Assembly (NCBI GenBank): GCA_021814735.1 | Contig: JAKAHX010000003.1 | Span: forward strand, 1 to 19,498 | From: Chloroflexota bacterium | Lineage (GTDB): Bacteria > Chloroflexota > Limnocylindria > Limnocylindrales > CSP1-4 | Length of the DNA: 19,498 bases | Direction of reading: 5' to 3' | Part shown: piece by piece, positions 1-6,811 of the stretch | Layout: each line of letters starts with the position of its first letter | How positions within the stretch are numbered: the stretch's first letter is position 1 | Position numbers and translations under genes: made by a program | Notes under the pieces: generated by a model | The model's input: the letters and a program-made list of their open reading frames with translations, nothing else | Database searches by the model: none | What the model was told of the DNA's origin: nothing

Positions 1-523
1 CCAGGCCCGCGCTCGGCTCGTCCAGGAGCAGCAGGTCCGGCGACGCCATGAGGGCACGGGCGACCTGGACGCGTTGGCGCTCCCCTTCGGACAGCGCCCC
101 GAACCGGTGACCCGCCAGGGCAGCGCAGCCAAGGCGGCGCAGCAGCGCCAAGGCGAGCGCGCGGTCGTCGTCGTCCGGCTCCGACCAGTAGGGATCGAGG
201 ACCCCGCTGCGGCCGGTGGCCACCGCATCGAGCACCGTGAGGTCCGGGTGGAGCAGCCGCGCGAGCGCCGCGCTCGCATAGCCGATGCGCCGGCGCATGG
301 GCCGGACATCGGTCCGTCCGTGGACCGCGCCCAGGACCGTGACCAGCCCGGTCGACGGAAAGAGGTAGAGGCTCGCCAGCTCGAGCAGCGTCGTCTTGCC
401 GGCGCCGTTCGGACCCAGCACGATCCAGCGCTGCCCTTCCCGGACGGACCAGTCCACGTCGCGGAGGATCGGCTGTCCCTCCCGGAGGAGCGAGACGCCC
501 TCCAGGGTCATCACGTCGTCCAT
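1..523 (-). CDS. ABC transporter ATP-binding protein (partial, C-terminus beyond left edge)
   Basis: This is the ATPase subunit of an ABC transporter or ABC-F-like protein; 174 residues are visible and the C-terminus lies outside the window. Seen: a Walker A motif GPNGAGKTT at residues 37-45, a signature-type LSEGERQ at 144-150, and Walker B LLLLDEP at 164-170 followed by SAGL (D-loop region). The signature has SEGE in place of SGGQ, a variant seen in ModF/YlmA-like single-domain ATPases. The start ATG at 523 gives the N-terminus MDDVMTLEGV; a second ATG at 511 is an alternative. No permease or binding protein is visible, so the substrate is unknown. The gene diverges from the zinc-ribbon gene. 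Family assignment is firm; function beyond ATP hydrolysis is not determined. Confidence 0.9.
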   Translation of the reverse strand, partial: MDDVMTLEGVSLLREGQPILRDVDWSVREGQRWIVLGPNGAGKTTLLELASLYLFPSTGLVTVLGAVHGRTDVRPMRRRIGYASAALARLLHPDLTVLDAVATGRSGVLDPYWSEPDDDDRALALALLRRLGCAALAGHRFGALSEGERQRVQVARALMASPDLLLLDEPSAGL

Positions 524-559
524 CCGCCAATGGTATCCGCGCCGGATCCGGAGGCACGT

Positions 560-588
560 TTGACGCCAGCCCGCGGGGGAGCGACAAT
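560..588 (+). promoter_or_regulatory. Candidate sigma70-type promoter for the zinc-ribbon gene
   Basis: A TTGACG box (560-565) and a GACAAT box (583-588) are separated by 17 bases, matching the TTGACA/TATAAT consensus at 5/6 and 4/6 positions. The promoter lies in the divergent gap between the ABC ATPase and the small zinc-ribbon gene and would leave a leader of about 150 nt. The rest of the 524-744 gap shows no recognisable gene. The match is by eye and could be chance. Confidence 0.4.
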
Positions 589-744
589 GACGACCGTCGA
601 TAGCACGTCGTCGGCGCCCGCGGCGGGTCGAGCTTCGCTCCCCGCGCGTGCCGCGACACCGAGTCCCGGTCCCGTCTGATCGCGACCGGGCACGCATACC
701 AGGCGCCGCCGCAGAGACTCGCGGAGCGGCCCAGAAGGACCATC

Positions 745-939
745 GTGAACAACGTCTCTACCTACACCCAGACCGACGCCCGCCGCCGGATGCGTCGCCG
801 CACCCGCCAGGGGTTCGATCGCAGCCTGTTCTGTGGCACCAACGGGTGCGCCTCGCGGCTCGATCTCGACGAACGGACCGGGATCGCCACCTGCCGCATC
901 TGCGGCTTCTCGCGCCGCGTGCACCCCGCCAGCCACTGA
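745..939 (+). CDS. Small zinc-ribbon protein, 64 aa
   Basis: This is a hypothetical small protein. Four cysteines at residues 30, 35, 50 and 53 form a CX4C...CX2C pattern (CGTNGC and CRIC), which is a likely zinc ribbon. The N-terminal third is rich in arginine (RRRMRRRTR), which would suit nucleic-acid or ribosome contact; that role is inference. The start is GTG at 745, chosen because AGAAGGA lies a few bases upstream (733-739) and the frame has no better start. It stands alone between the divergent ABC gene and the PFOR operon, 176 bases before the latter. I do not recognise an orthologue with known function. Confidence 0.6.
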   Translation: MNNVSTYTQTDARRRMRRRTRQGFDRSLFCGTNGCASRLDLDERTGIATCRICGFSRRVHPASH

Positions 940-1115
940 CGTCCCCGTCCTTCGACCGAGGCGCGACGCGCGAGGCGACCCCTCTGGGCGGCCGGCCCAC
1001 CGTGACGAGGCGTGGAGTCCCCTCCCCATGCGTAGGGGATAACGCGACCCTCGTACCCTGACAGGGGGCCGAGCGGCCCGTCCCGTCCGTCCCTGCCGGG
1101 AACGACACTCTGTGC

Positions 1116-3089
1116 ATGAGCACAACCGCGTCCCGCACTGATTCACGCCCTCCTCGGTTTCCCGGCGTCCCGGTCATCGTTGACGGCTCAGAGGCGATCG
1201 CGCACGTCGAGACCCGCATCTCGGAGGCGGCGTGCGCGTACCCGATCACGCCGTCCACGACGATGGCGGCCGTCTACCAGGTCGCCGTGGCCGAGGGGCG
1301 CACGAATCTGTGGGGGACTCCCCTCCGTTTCGTCGAACCCGAGTCCGAGCATTCCTCGGCCAGTGCCGCCGAGGGTTTCGCGCTTGCCGGTGGGCGCGTC
1401 ACGAACTTCACGGCCGGGCAGGGCCTGCTCCTCATGAAGGAGGTCCTGTACGTCATCTCGGGCAAGCGCCTCCCCGTGGTCTTCCACGTGGGTGCCCGGG
1501 CCCTCACCAGCCAGTCCCTCAACATCCACGCCGGGCACGACGACGTGATGGGCGTGGCGGACACCGGGTGGGGGATCCTCTTCGCCCGCAACGCCCAGGA
1601 GGCGGCGGACCTGACCGCCATCTGCCGGCGCGTGGCCGAGGAGACCGAGACCCCGTTCCTGTGCGTGCAGGACGGCTTCCTCACCACCCACACCATGGAG
1701 AACGTGCTCCTGCCGGAGGACGAGCTGCTCAAGGCGTACGTCGGTGACCCGCGCGCCTCCATCCGCGACCTCTTCGACCCCGCCCAGGGCCTCATGACCG
1801 GCGTGGTGCAGAACCAGGACAGCTACATGAAGGGGCGCATTGCCCAGCGCGCCTTCTATGACCGCCTGTCCGAGGCGACGCACGACGCGATGCGCGAGTG
1901 GAGCGAGCTCACGGGCCGTTCCTACGACCTGGTGGACGCCTACCGCTGTGACGACGCGGAGCACATCCTGGTGGCGATGGGGACCATCGCGGACACCGCG
2001 ATCACGGTGGTCGACCACCTGCGCTCGCAGGGCCGCCGCGTGGGCTGCATCGGCGTCACGGCCTTCCGTCCCTTCCCGGCCGCCATGCTCGGCGGGATCA
2101 TCCGGAACGCCACCAGCGTGGCCATCGTCGAGCGCACGGACGAGCCGGCGGCAGCGGACAACCCCCTGACCCGCGAGACCAAGGCCGCGCTGGCGGACAT
2201 GGCGGCGGATGGTGCGCGCGTACCGCGCATCCTCTCGGTCTCGGCCGGGCTCGGCAGCCGCGACGTCGCGGCCGGCGACCTGATCGCGATCTTCGATCGG
2301 CTGCTGGACGAGGAGGCGATCCGCCGCCAGCCTCACGTGGTGGTGGGGATCCGCCACCCACTGGCGCTCGAATCCCACGACATCGACCTGCGTCCCGAGG
2401 GCGCCTACAGCCTGCGGGGCCACTCGATCGGCGGCTTCGGGTCGGTCACCACCAACAAGTTCCTGGCCACCCTGGCCGGCGAGCTCTTCAATCTGCGAGT
2501 GCAGGCCTACCCGCGCTACGGGTCGGAGAAGAAGGGCCTGCCCACCACCTACTACCTCACCATCGCGAGCGCTCCCATCCGGCAGCACAACGAGCTGACC
2601 CACGTCGAGTTCGTGCCGCTGCACGATGTCTCCGCGTTCGGGATGGGCGACCCGCTCGCCGGGCTCGCGGACGGCGGCACCGTGTTCGTGCAGACGCCGC
2701 TCCGGGATCCGGCGGCGATCTGGCAGTCCGTGCCCGCCGAGGCGCGGGCCCAGATGCTCGCCCGCCACATCCGCCTCACCGCCCTCGACACCGCCGCGCT
2801 GGCCGCGGAGTTCGCCCCTCGCCCGGACCTCGTGGTTCGCATGCAGGGCGTAGCGCAGGTCGGGGTCTTCCTCCGCGTCTCGCCGTTCGCGGCGCGCGCG
2901 GGGCTGGACCGCGACGCGCTGCTCCGGGCCGTCCACGATCTGCTGCCCCGCTTCTTCGGCAAGCGCGGCGGCAACGTGGTGGAGGCGAACTACGCGGTGA
3001 TCGAGCGGGCGTACGACACCCTGATCGACGTGACCGCGGCCATCGGCGCAGAGCCGGTGCCGGCGGTCCTGCAGGAGGCGTCCCGATGA
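1116..3089 (+). CDS. nifJ: Pyruvate:ferredoxin oxidoreductase, alpha-gamma half (split NifJ, domains I-III)
   Basis: This is the N-terminal half of a NifJ-type pyruvate:ferredoxin oxidoreductase, which converts pyruvate, CoA and oxidised ferredoxin to acetyl-CoA and CO2. The protein has 657 residues. The alpha (pyrimidine-binding) domain includes YPITPSTTM at 42-50, the ESEHS stretch near 76-80 and the HVGARALTSQ segment at 124-133 that corresponds to the substrate/CoA-side arginine region of NifJ. The transketolase C-like domain II follows (about 280-400), then a gamma domain (about 415-640) with RGHSIGGFGSVTTNK at 434-448. It stops where NifJ would continue into domains IV-VII, which are encoded by the gene starting at 3495. 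The N-terminus is about 15-20 residues longer than typical NifJ, and the ribosome binding site before the ATG is weak. Pyruvate is the likely substrate by resemblance; other 2-oxoacids cannot be excluded. Confidence 0.9.
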   Translation: MSTTASRTDSRPPRFPGVPVIVDGSEAIAHVETRISEAACAYPITPSTTMAAVYQVAVAEGRTNLWGTPLRFVEPESEHSSASAAEGFALAGGRVTNFTAGQGLLLMKEVLYVISGKRLPVVFHVGARALTSQSLNIHAGHDDVMGVADTGWGILFARNAQEAADLTAICRRVAEETETPFLCVQDGFLTTHTMENVLLPEDELLKAYVGDPRASIRDLFDPAQGLMTGVVQNQDSYMKGRIAQRAFYDRLSEATHDAMREWSELTGRSYDLVDAYRCDDAEHILVAMGTIADTAITVVDHLRSQGRRVGCIGVTAFRPFPAAMLGGIIRNATSVAIVERTDEPAAADNPLTRETKAALADMAADGARVPRILSVSAGLGSRDVAAGDLIAIFDRLLDEEAIRRQPHVVVGIRHPLALESHDIDLRPEGAYSLRGHSIGGFGSVTTNKFLATLAGELFNLRVQAYPRYGSEKKGLPTTYYLTIASAPIRQHNELTHVEFVPLHDVSAFGMGDPLAGLADGGTVFVQTPLRDPAAIWQSVPAEARAQMLARHIRLTALDTAALAAEFAPRPDLVVRMQGVAQVGVFLRVSPFAARAGLDRDALLRAVHDLLPRFFGKRGGNVVEANYAVIERAYDTLIDVTAAIGAEPVPAVLQEASR

Positions 3090-3502
3090 CCGAGACCACA
3101 CCTCGAACGGTGGGGGACCTGATGCACGGTGACCCCATCGTGGTGCGGGCGGACGCGCCGCTTGCCGACGCGGCACGCCTGCTCGACGAGCACCGCATCC
3201 ACGGCCTCCCCGTGGTGGACGCGGACGGCGCCCTGGTGGGCGTCGTGAGCCAGACCGACCTGGTCCGGGCACGGGCCACGGACCACCTGTGGTCCAGCTG
3301 GCCCGGGCTCTCCGTGCGGCACCTCATGACCGCTCCGGCCCTCACCTGCCGCATCGACACGCCGGTCGAGGAGGCGATCGGGCTCATGGAGCTGAACCGC
3401 GTGCACCGCCTGGTGGTGGTGGACGAGCAGGGACGGCGCCCCGTCGGGATCTTCTCGACGACCGACGTCGTTCACCACCTGGTGGGTAGTCGCGATGTCT
3501 GA
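3086..3502 (+). CDS. Two-CBS-domain protein between the PFOR halves
   Basis: This is a 138-residue stand-alone Bateman module. CBS domain 1 covers about residues 8-62 (HGLPVVDADG and VSQTDL are typical) and CBS domain 2 about 77-134 (HRLVVVDEQG and FSTTDV). There is no additional catalytic or DNA-binding domain. Such pairs bind adenosyl ligands such as AMP, ATP, SAM or NAD and regulate partner enzymes. The gene overlaps the alpha-gamma gene by an ATGA junction and overlaps the ferredoxin-TPP gene by 8 bases. A GGAGG ribosome binding site lies about 7 nt before its ATG. I infer translational coupling and a role as an adenylate-responsive regulatory subunit of PFOR. The ligand is unknown. Confidence 0.92.
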   Translation: MTETTPRTVGDLMHGDPIVVRADAPLADAARLLDEHRIHGLPVVDADGALVGVVSQTDLVRARATDHLWSSWPGLSVRHLMTAPALTCRIDTPVEEAIGLMELNRVHRLVVVDEQGRRPVGIFSTTDVVHHLVGSRDV

Positions 3503-5177
3503 GCACCTGGTCCCCGTCGTGGAGGCCCCCAGCGGCCCCCTGAGCGAAGAGGAGCACGCGGCGCGTGCCCAGGCGATGGACATCGCCCCGGTGGTCTTCG
3601 ACGTCGAGGCGTACGTCGAGGACTTCAACCGCTCCGTGGTGGGCGCCTACCGCCGCGGCATCGCGGACGTCGAACTGCCGGCGGACACCGGCGTCGCCCG
3701 CAGCATCATTCCGCCCGGCACGGCCGCGGTGCGGGACTTCAGCAACCTCTCGGCGCACATTCCGCAGTTCATCGCGGAACAGTGCGTGGGCTGCATGGCC
3801 TGCGTGAGCGCCTGCCCTGACACGGCCATCCTGGCGGTCGCCGTGCCGGAATCGCAGCTCGCACCGGCCATCAGCGCCTTCCCGTGGAAGCGCGCGGACG
3901 GCGAGGAGATCCCGGAGACGGCCTCCTCGCACTTCGTGCGCACCCGCAAGTACGCGGACGTGCCCGCGCGCAAGGGCATCGAGCCCGCCATGTTCGGCAT
4001 CTTCGTGGACCCGCAGCACTGCAAGGGCTGCGCGGAATGCGTCGACGTCTGCAAGGCCGAGGGCCACGACGCGCTGATCATGATCGACAAGGTCCCCAAC
4101 GAGCCCACCGGGGAGAGCACCCTCGAGCGGTACCGGCGCGACTTCTCGTTCTTCCGGTCCCTGCCGGTCACCCCGCCCGAGTACCGCAACGAGAAGGCGC
4201 TCGCCGACCTGATGCTCGGCGAGCACGCGCTCGGCTACGTGGGCGGCGCCGGGTCCTGCGCCGGGTGCGGCGAGGCGTCGGCAATCCGCATGCTGGTGGC
4301 CGCCACTCGCCAGGTCTACGGCCCCGACTCTATGGGGATCGTGGCCGAGACCGGCTGCAACACGGTGTACGGCAGCACCTATCCGTTCAACCCGTACCTG
4401 GTGCCGTGGACCAACTCGCTGTTCGAGAACGGGCCCGCGGACGCGCTCGGCATCCGGCTGCGCTGGGACCAGGCAGGGCACCAGGACCGGCGCCTCTGGG
4501 TCTTCGGCGGCGACGGCGCGATGTACGACATCGGGTTCCAGTCGCTGTCACGCATGGTGGCGTCGGGCGCGGACATCAAGGCCCTCGTGCTCGACACGCA
4601 GGTCTACTCCAACACCGGCGGGCAATCGTCCACGGCCTCGTTCGGTGGCCAGGTCACCAAGCTCTCGGCGTTCGGCAAGGCCGTGCATGGCCGGCCGGAG
4701 CGCCGCAAGGAGCTCGGGCTGATCATGCTGGCTCACCGTGACGTGTACGTGGCGGCGACCACCCCGGCACACCTCAACCACTTCTACCGGGCCATCATGG
4801 AGGCGAACGAGTACCCGGGACCGGCCGTGGTCATCGCGTACACCCCCTGCATGCCGGAGCACGGCATCGCGGACGACGCGGCGACCCGCCAGGCGAAGCT
4901 CGCGGTCGACTCGCGCGCCTTCCCGCTCTTCACGTACGACCCGAGGCGGGGCGACACCATGCACGAGCGCCTCTCGCTGCAGGGCAACCCCAACGTGAAG
5001 GAGGACTGGTCGAAGCTGCCGGACGGCACCCCGGTCGACTTCCTGGACTTCGCCAGGACCGAGGGCCGGTTCGCCCAGCACTTCCGCAACGGGGTCCCGT
5101 CGGACGAGATCCAGGCGACGCGGGCCGAGCGGCTCGAGTACTGGCACCAGCTCCAGGAGCTGGCCGGGATCCGCTGA
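3495..5177 (+). CDS. nifJ: Pyruvate:ferredoxin oxidoreductase, ferredoxin-TPP half (split NifJ, domains IV-VII)
   Basis: This is the C-terminal half of the split PFOR, 560 residues. The ferredoxin domain has C97/C100/C103/C107 and C176/C179/C182/C186 for two [4Fe-4S] clusters; in the second motif the last Cys is followed by Lys rather than Pro. The TPP domain has SCAGCGE (C255, C258), TGCNT (C288) and TPCMPEHG (C452), matching the four ligands of the proximal cluster in NifJ. It also has the TPP/Mg motif GDGAMYDIGFQS (339-350) followed by YSNTGGQSS at 371-379. The C-terminal roughly 100 residues resemble NifJ domain VII. Together with the 657-residue partner the total is 1217 residues, the normal NifJ length. 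The ATG overlaps the end of the CBS gene by 8 bases. Both halves appear intact, so this is a gene split rather than a frameshifted pseudogene. Confidence 0.92.
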   Translation: MSEHLVPVVEAPSGPLSEEEHAARAQAMDIAPVVFDVEAYVEDFNRSVVGAYRRGIADVELPADTGVARSIIPPGTAAVRDFSNLSAHIPQFIAEQCVGCMACVSACPDTAILAVAVPESQLAPAISAFPWKRADGEEIPETASSHFVRTRKYADVPARKGIEPAMFGIFVDPQHCKGCAECVDVCKAEGHDALIMIDKVPNEPTGESTLERYRRDFSFFRSLPVTPPEYRNEKALADLMLGEHALGYVGGAGSCAGCGEASAIRMLVAATRQVYGPDSMGIVAETGCNTVYGSTYPFNPYLVPWTNSLFENGPADALGIRLRWDQAGHQDRRLWVFGGDGAMYDIGFQSLSRMVASGADIKALVLDTQVYSNTGGQSSTASFGGQVTKLSAFGKAVHGRPERRKELGLIMLAHRDVYVAATTPAHLNHFYRAIMEANEYPGPAVVIAYTPCMPEHGIADDAATRQAKLAVDSRAFPLFTYDPRRGDTMHERLSLQGNPNVKEDWSKLPDGTPVDFLDFARTEGRFAQHFRNGVPSDEIQATRAERLEYWHQLQELAGIR

Positions 5178-5214
5178 CCCGGGCACCGGCGCCGTCCCAT
5201 CCACCGAACAGCAG

Positions 5215-5246
5215 AACGGCCGGGGTCGCTCACCACCCCGGCCGTT
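5215..5246 (+). terminator. Hairpin downstream of the PFOR operon
   Basis: A perfect 12-bp inverted repeat (AACGGCCGGGGT with ACCCCGGCCGTT) has an 8-nt loop and begins 37 bases after the PFOR stop. It is the first strong hairpin after the plus-strand operon. There is no T-run after the stem, so if it terminates it does so in the non-canonical way common in high-GC genomes. Confidence 0.6.
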
Positions 5247-5251
5247 CATCG

Positions 5252-5281
5252 TGCCCGGGCCGCGGACACGGGCCCCGGGCA
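5252..5281. repeat. Central inverted repeat in the convergent gap
   Basis: TGCCCGGG (5252-5259) and CCCGGGCA (5274-5281) form an 8-bp stem with a 14-nt loop. It lies between the two stronger terminator-like stems of the 5178-5342 convergent region. It may serve either strand or be incidental in GC-rich sequence. Confidence 0.35.
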
Positions 5282-5284
5282 TGC

Positions 5285-5322
5285 CATCGCGCCGGCCTCC
5301 GTCTCCGGGCGCCGGCGCGATG
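5285..5322 (-). terminator. Hairpin downstream of the VorB-type operon
   Basis: A perfect 12-bp inverted repeat (CATCGCGCCGGC with GCCGGCGCGATG) has a 14-nt loop and lies 20 bases beyond the stop of the gamma gene on the minus strand. It is the likely end of the delta-alpha-beta-gamma transcript. No T-run follows. Confidence 0.6.
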
Positions 5323-5342
5323 TGCGCTACGCGACGGTGCGC

Positions 5343-5936
5343 TCAGAGGGGCGCCGTGGCCTCCTCGGCGACCGCCCGGCCCGCTGCCTCGCGCGGGCCG
5401 GACGCCACCGCGGCCATGCCGAGGTCGAAGGCGCGCAGGTCCACGGCCAGCGCGTCCGGCCGCTTCTTCCCGACGATCGCGTGCAGGGCCTCGCGGATCC
5501 GGTCCGGGGGCACCAGCCCAGTCCTCGCCACGAGGGCGCCAAGCGCCACCACGTTGATGAGCCGGTCGTCGCCGGCCTCGCGGGCGAGCGGCGTGCACCG
5601 GATCCGGATCTCGTCCACGTCGTCCCGGCCCGACGGCGCCTCCACCAGGGAGTCGTTCACGATGAGGACACCGCCTGGCGCGACCATCGGAGCGAACTTG
5701 GCGAGGGATGGCGGGTTGAAGACGACCGCCACGTCGGGATGATCCACGATCGGCGAGCCGATGGGCTCGTCTCCGATGATGACGGTGCAGGAAGCGGTGC
5801 CGCCTCGCATCTCGGGCCCGTACGAGGGGATCCAGATCACCTCGGCACCCGCGTTCATGGCGGCCTCGGCGAGCACGTGCCCCGCGAACAGGATCCCCTG
5901 GCCGCCGAAACCGGCGAACACGATCGAGCGTTCCAT
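5343..5936 (-). CDS. 2-oxoacid:ferredoxin oxidoreductase, gamma subunit
   Basis: This is the gamma subunit (pyruvate/ketoisovalerate oxidoreductase catalytic domain) of the four-gene oxidoreductase, 197 residues. The family-typical glycine motif FGGQGI is at 10-15 and SYGPEMRGGTASC at 38-50. The ATG at 5936 is chosen because GGAGG, which overlaps the end of the beta gene, lies just upstream and because homologous proteins begin in this way. The frame runs open far upstream, but that part is a shadow of the beta gene. The gap to the beta gene is 5 bases. The subunit contributes to CoA-binding and assembly of the heterotetramer. It is the last gene of the operon. Confidence 0.92.
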   Translation of the reverse strand: MERSIVFAGFGGQGILFAGHVLAEAAMNAGAEVIWIPSYGPEMRGGTASCTVIIGDEPIGSPIVDHPDVAVVFNPPSLAKFAPMVAPGGVLIVNDSLVEAPSGRDDVDEIRIRCTPLAREAGDDRLINVVALGALVARTGLVPPDRIREALHAIVGKKRPDALAVDLRAFDLGMAAVASGPREAAGRAVAEEATAPL

Positions 5937-5941
5937 GGCCG

Positions 5942-6811
5942 CTACGCCTCCTGCCCCGCCGGATGGGGTTCCGCCTGCCGGGTCGCGCCGGACGGCGTGC
6001 CCGGGCGGGCCGCGCCGGCCTGGGCGCCGGAACTGCCGGCCTGGGCGCCCGAGCGCCGGTCCACCAGGACGCCGAGCGGGTACGTCTGCACCACCACGTC
6101 CTGCAGGTAGCGGATCGACTCCTGGGCGGTCATGCCCCAGCCCACCGGGCAGTTGGAAAGCACCTCGACGATGGCGAACCCCTCGCCCCGGATCTGCGCC
6201 TCGCAGGCCTTGCGGATGTACGACTTGGTCCTGCCGATCGCGGATGGATCGGCGATCGAACCCCGGGCGGCGAAGGCCACACCGGGCAGCACGGCGAGCA
6301 TCTCGGTCATCGGGACCGGGTAGCCCGCCGCGCGGACGTCCCGGCCAGTGGGCGAGGACGTGGTCCGCTGACCGACGAGCGTGGTCGGGGCCATCTGGCC
6401 GCCGGTCATCCCGTAGATCCCGTTGTTGACGAAGATCGCGGTGATCAGCTCGCCGCGCGCCGCGGCGTGGACGATCTCGCCGGTGCCGATCGCCGCCAGG
6501 TCGCCGTCGCCCTGGTAGGTGAGGACGAACGCATCGGGGCGGACGCGACGGATCCCCGTCGCCACCGCCGGCGCCCGCCCGTGCGGGGCTTCGCACCAGT
6601 CGTAGGCCAGGTACTCGTAGGCGAAGACCGAGCAACCGACGGGTGCGACCGCGATGGTGCGCCCGTCGACGCCCAGGTCCTCGAGGACCTCCGCGACGAG
6701 ACGGTGGATGATCCCGTGCCCGCACCCGGGGCAGTACCGTGTCGAGACGTCGGTCAGGCGAGCCGGGCGCTGGTAGATGACCCGCGGCGCTGCGGGGACG
6801 GTCGCGGTCAT
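5942..6811 (-). CDS. 2-oxoacid:ferredoxin oxidoreductase, beta (TPP) subunit
   Basis: This is the thiamine-pyrophosphate and [4Fe-4S] subunit, 289 residues. Cluster ligands appear as RYCPGCGHG (C27, C30), PVGC (C60) and SNCPVGWG (C221). The TPP/Mg motif is GDGDLAAIG at 101-109 with VNNGIYGMTGGQ at 128-139, which is characteristic of the VorA/KorB branch. The C-terminus from about residue 250 is an Ala/Gly/Pro-rich low-complexity tail containing a repeated GAQAG unit, beyond the usual end of the family. The start overlaps the alpha stop (ATGA). Substrate (branched-chain 2-oxoacid or 2-oxoglutarate) cannot be settled from sequence alone. Confidence 0.92.
   Translation of the reverse strand: MTATVPAAPRVIYQRPARLTDVSTRYCPGCGHGIIHRLVAEVLEDLGVDGRTIAVAPVGCSVFAYEYLAYDWCEAPHGRAPAVATGIRRVRPDAFVLTYQGDGDLAAIGTGEIVHAAARGELITAIFVNNGIYGMTGGQMAPTTLVGQRTTSSPTGRDVRAAGYPVPMTEMLAVLPGVAFAARGSIADPSAIGRTKSYIRKACEAQIRGEGFAIVEVLSNCPVGWGMTAQESIRYLQDVVVQTYPLGVLVDRRSGAQAGSSGAQAGAARPGTPSGATRQAEPHPAGQEA
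6014..6049. repeat. 15-bp direct repeat in the 3' end of the beta-subunit gene
   Basis: GCCGGCCTGGGCGCC occurs at 6014-6028 and again at 6035-6049 (period 21 bp). In the gene it encodes the duplicated GAQAG unit of the low-complexity tail. It is probably a small slippage duplication. Confidence 0.75.

Noticed and set aside
587..679. A 30-residue open frame with GGGGAG before its ATG, possible leader peptide
   Set aside because: It is Ala/Ser/Pro-rich with no recognisable feature, and its start overlaps the candidate -10 box, so it could not be translated from that promoter.
1023..1079. Short inverted repeats (TCCCC/GGGGA and GGGCCG/CGGCCC) before the PFOR operon, possible riboswitch or operator
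   Set aside because: Stems are only 5-6 bp in GC-rich sequence and match no riboswitch class that I can recognise.
1188..3272. A 694-residue minus-strand open frame opposite the PFOR alpha-gamma gene
   Set aside because: It has no domains and a biased composition; it is a shadow of the PFOR gene.
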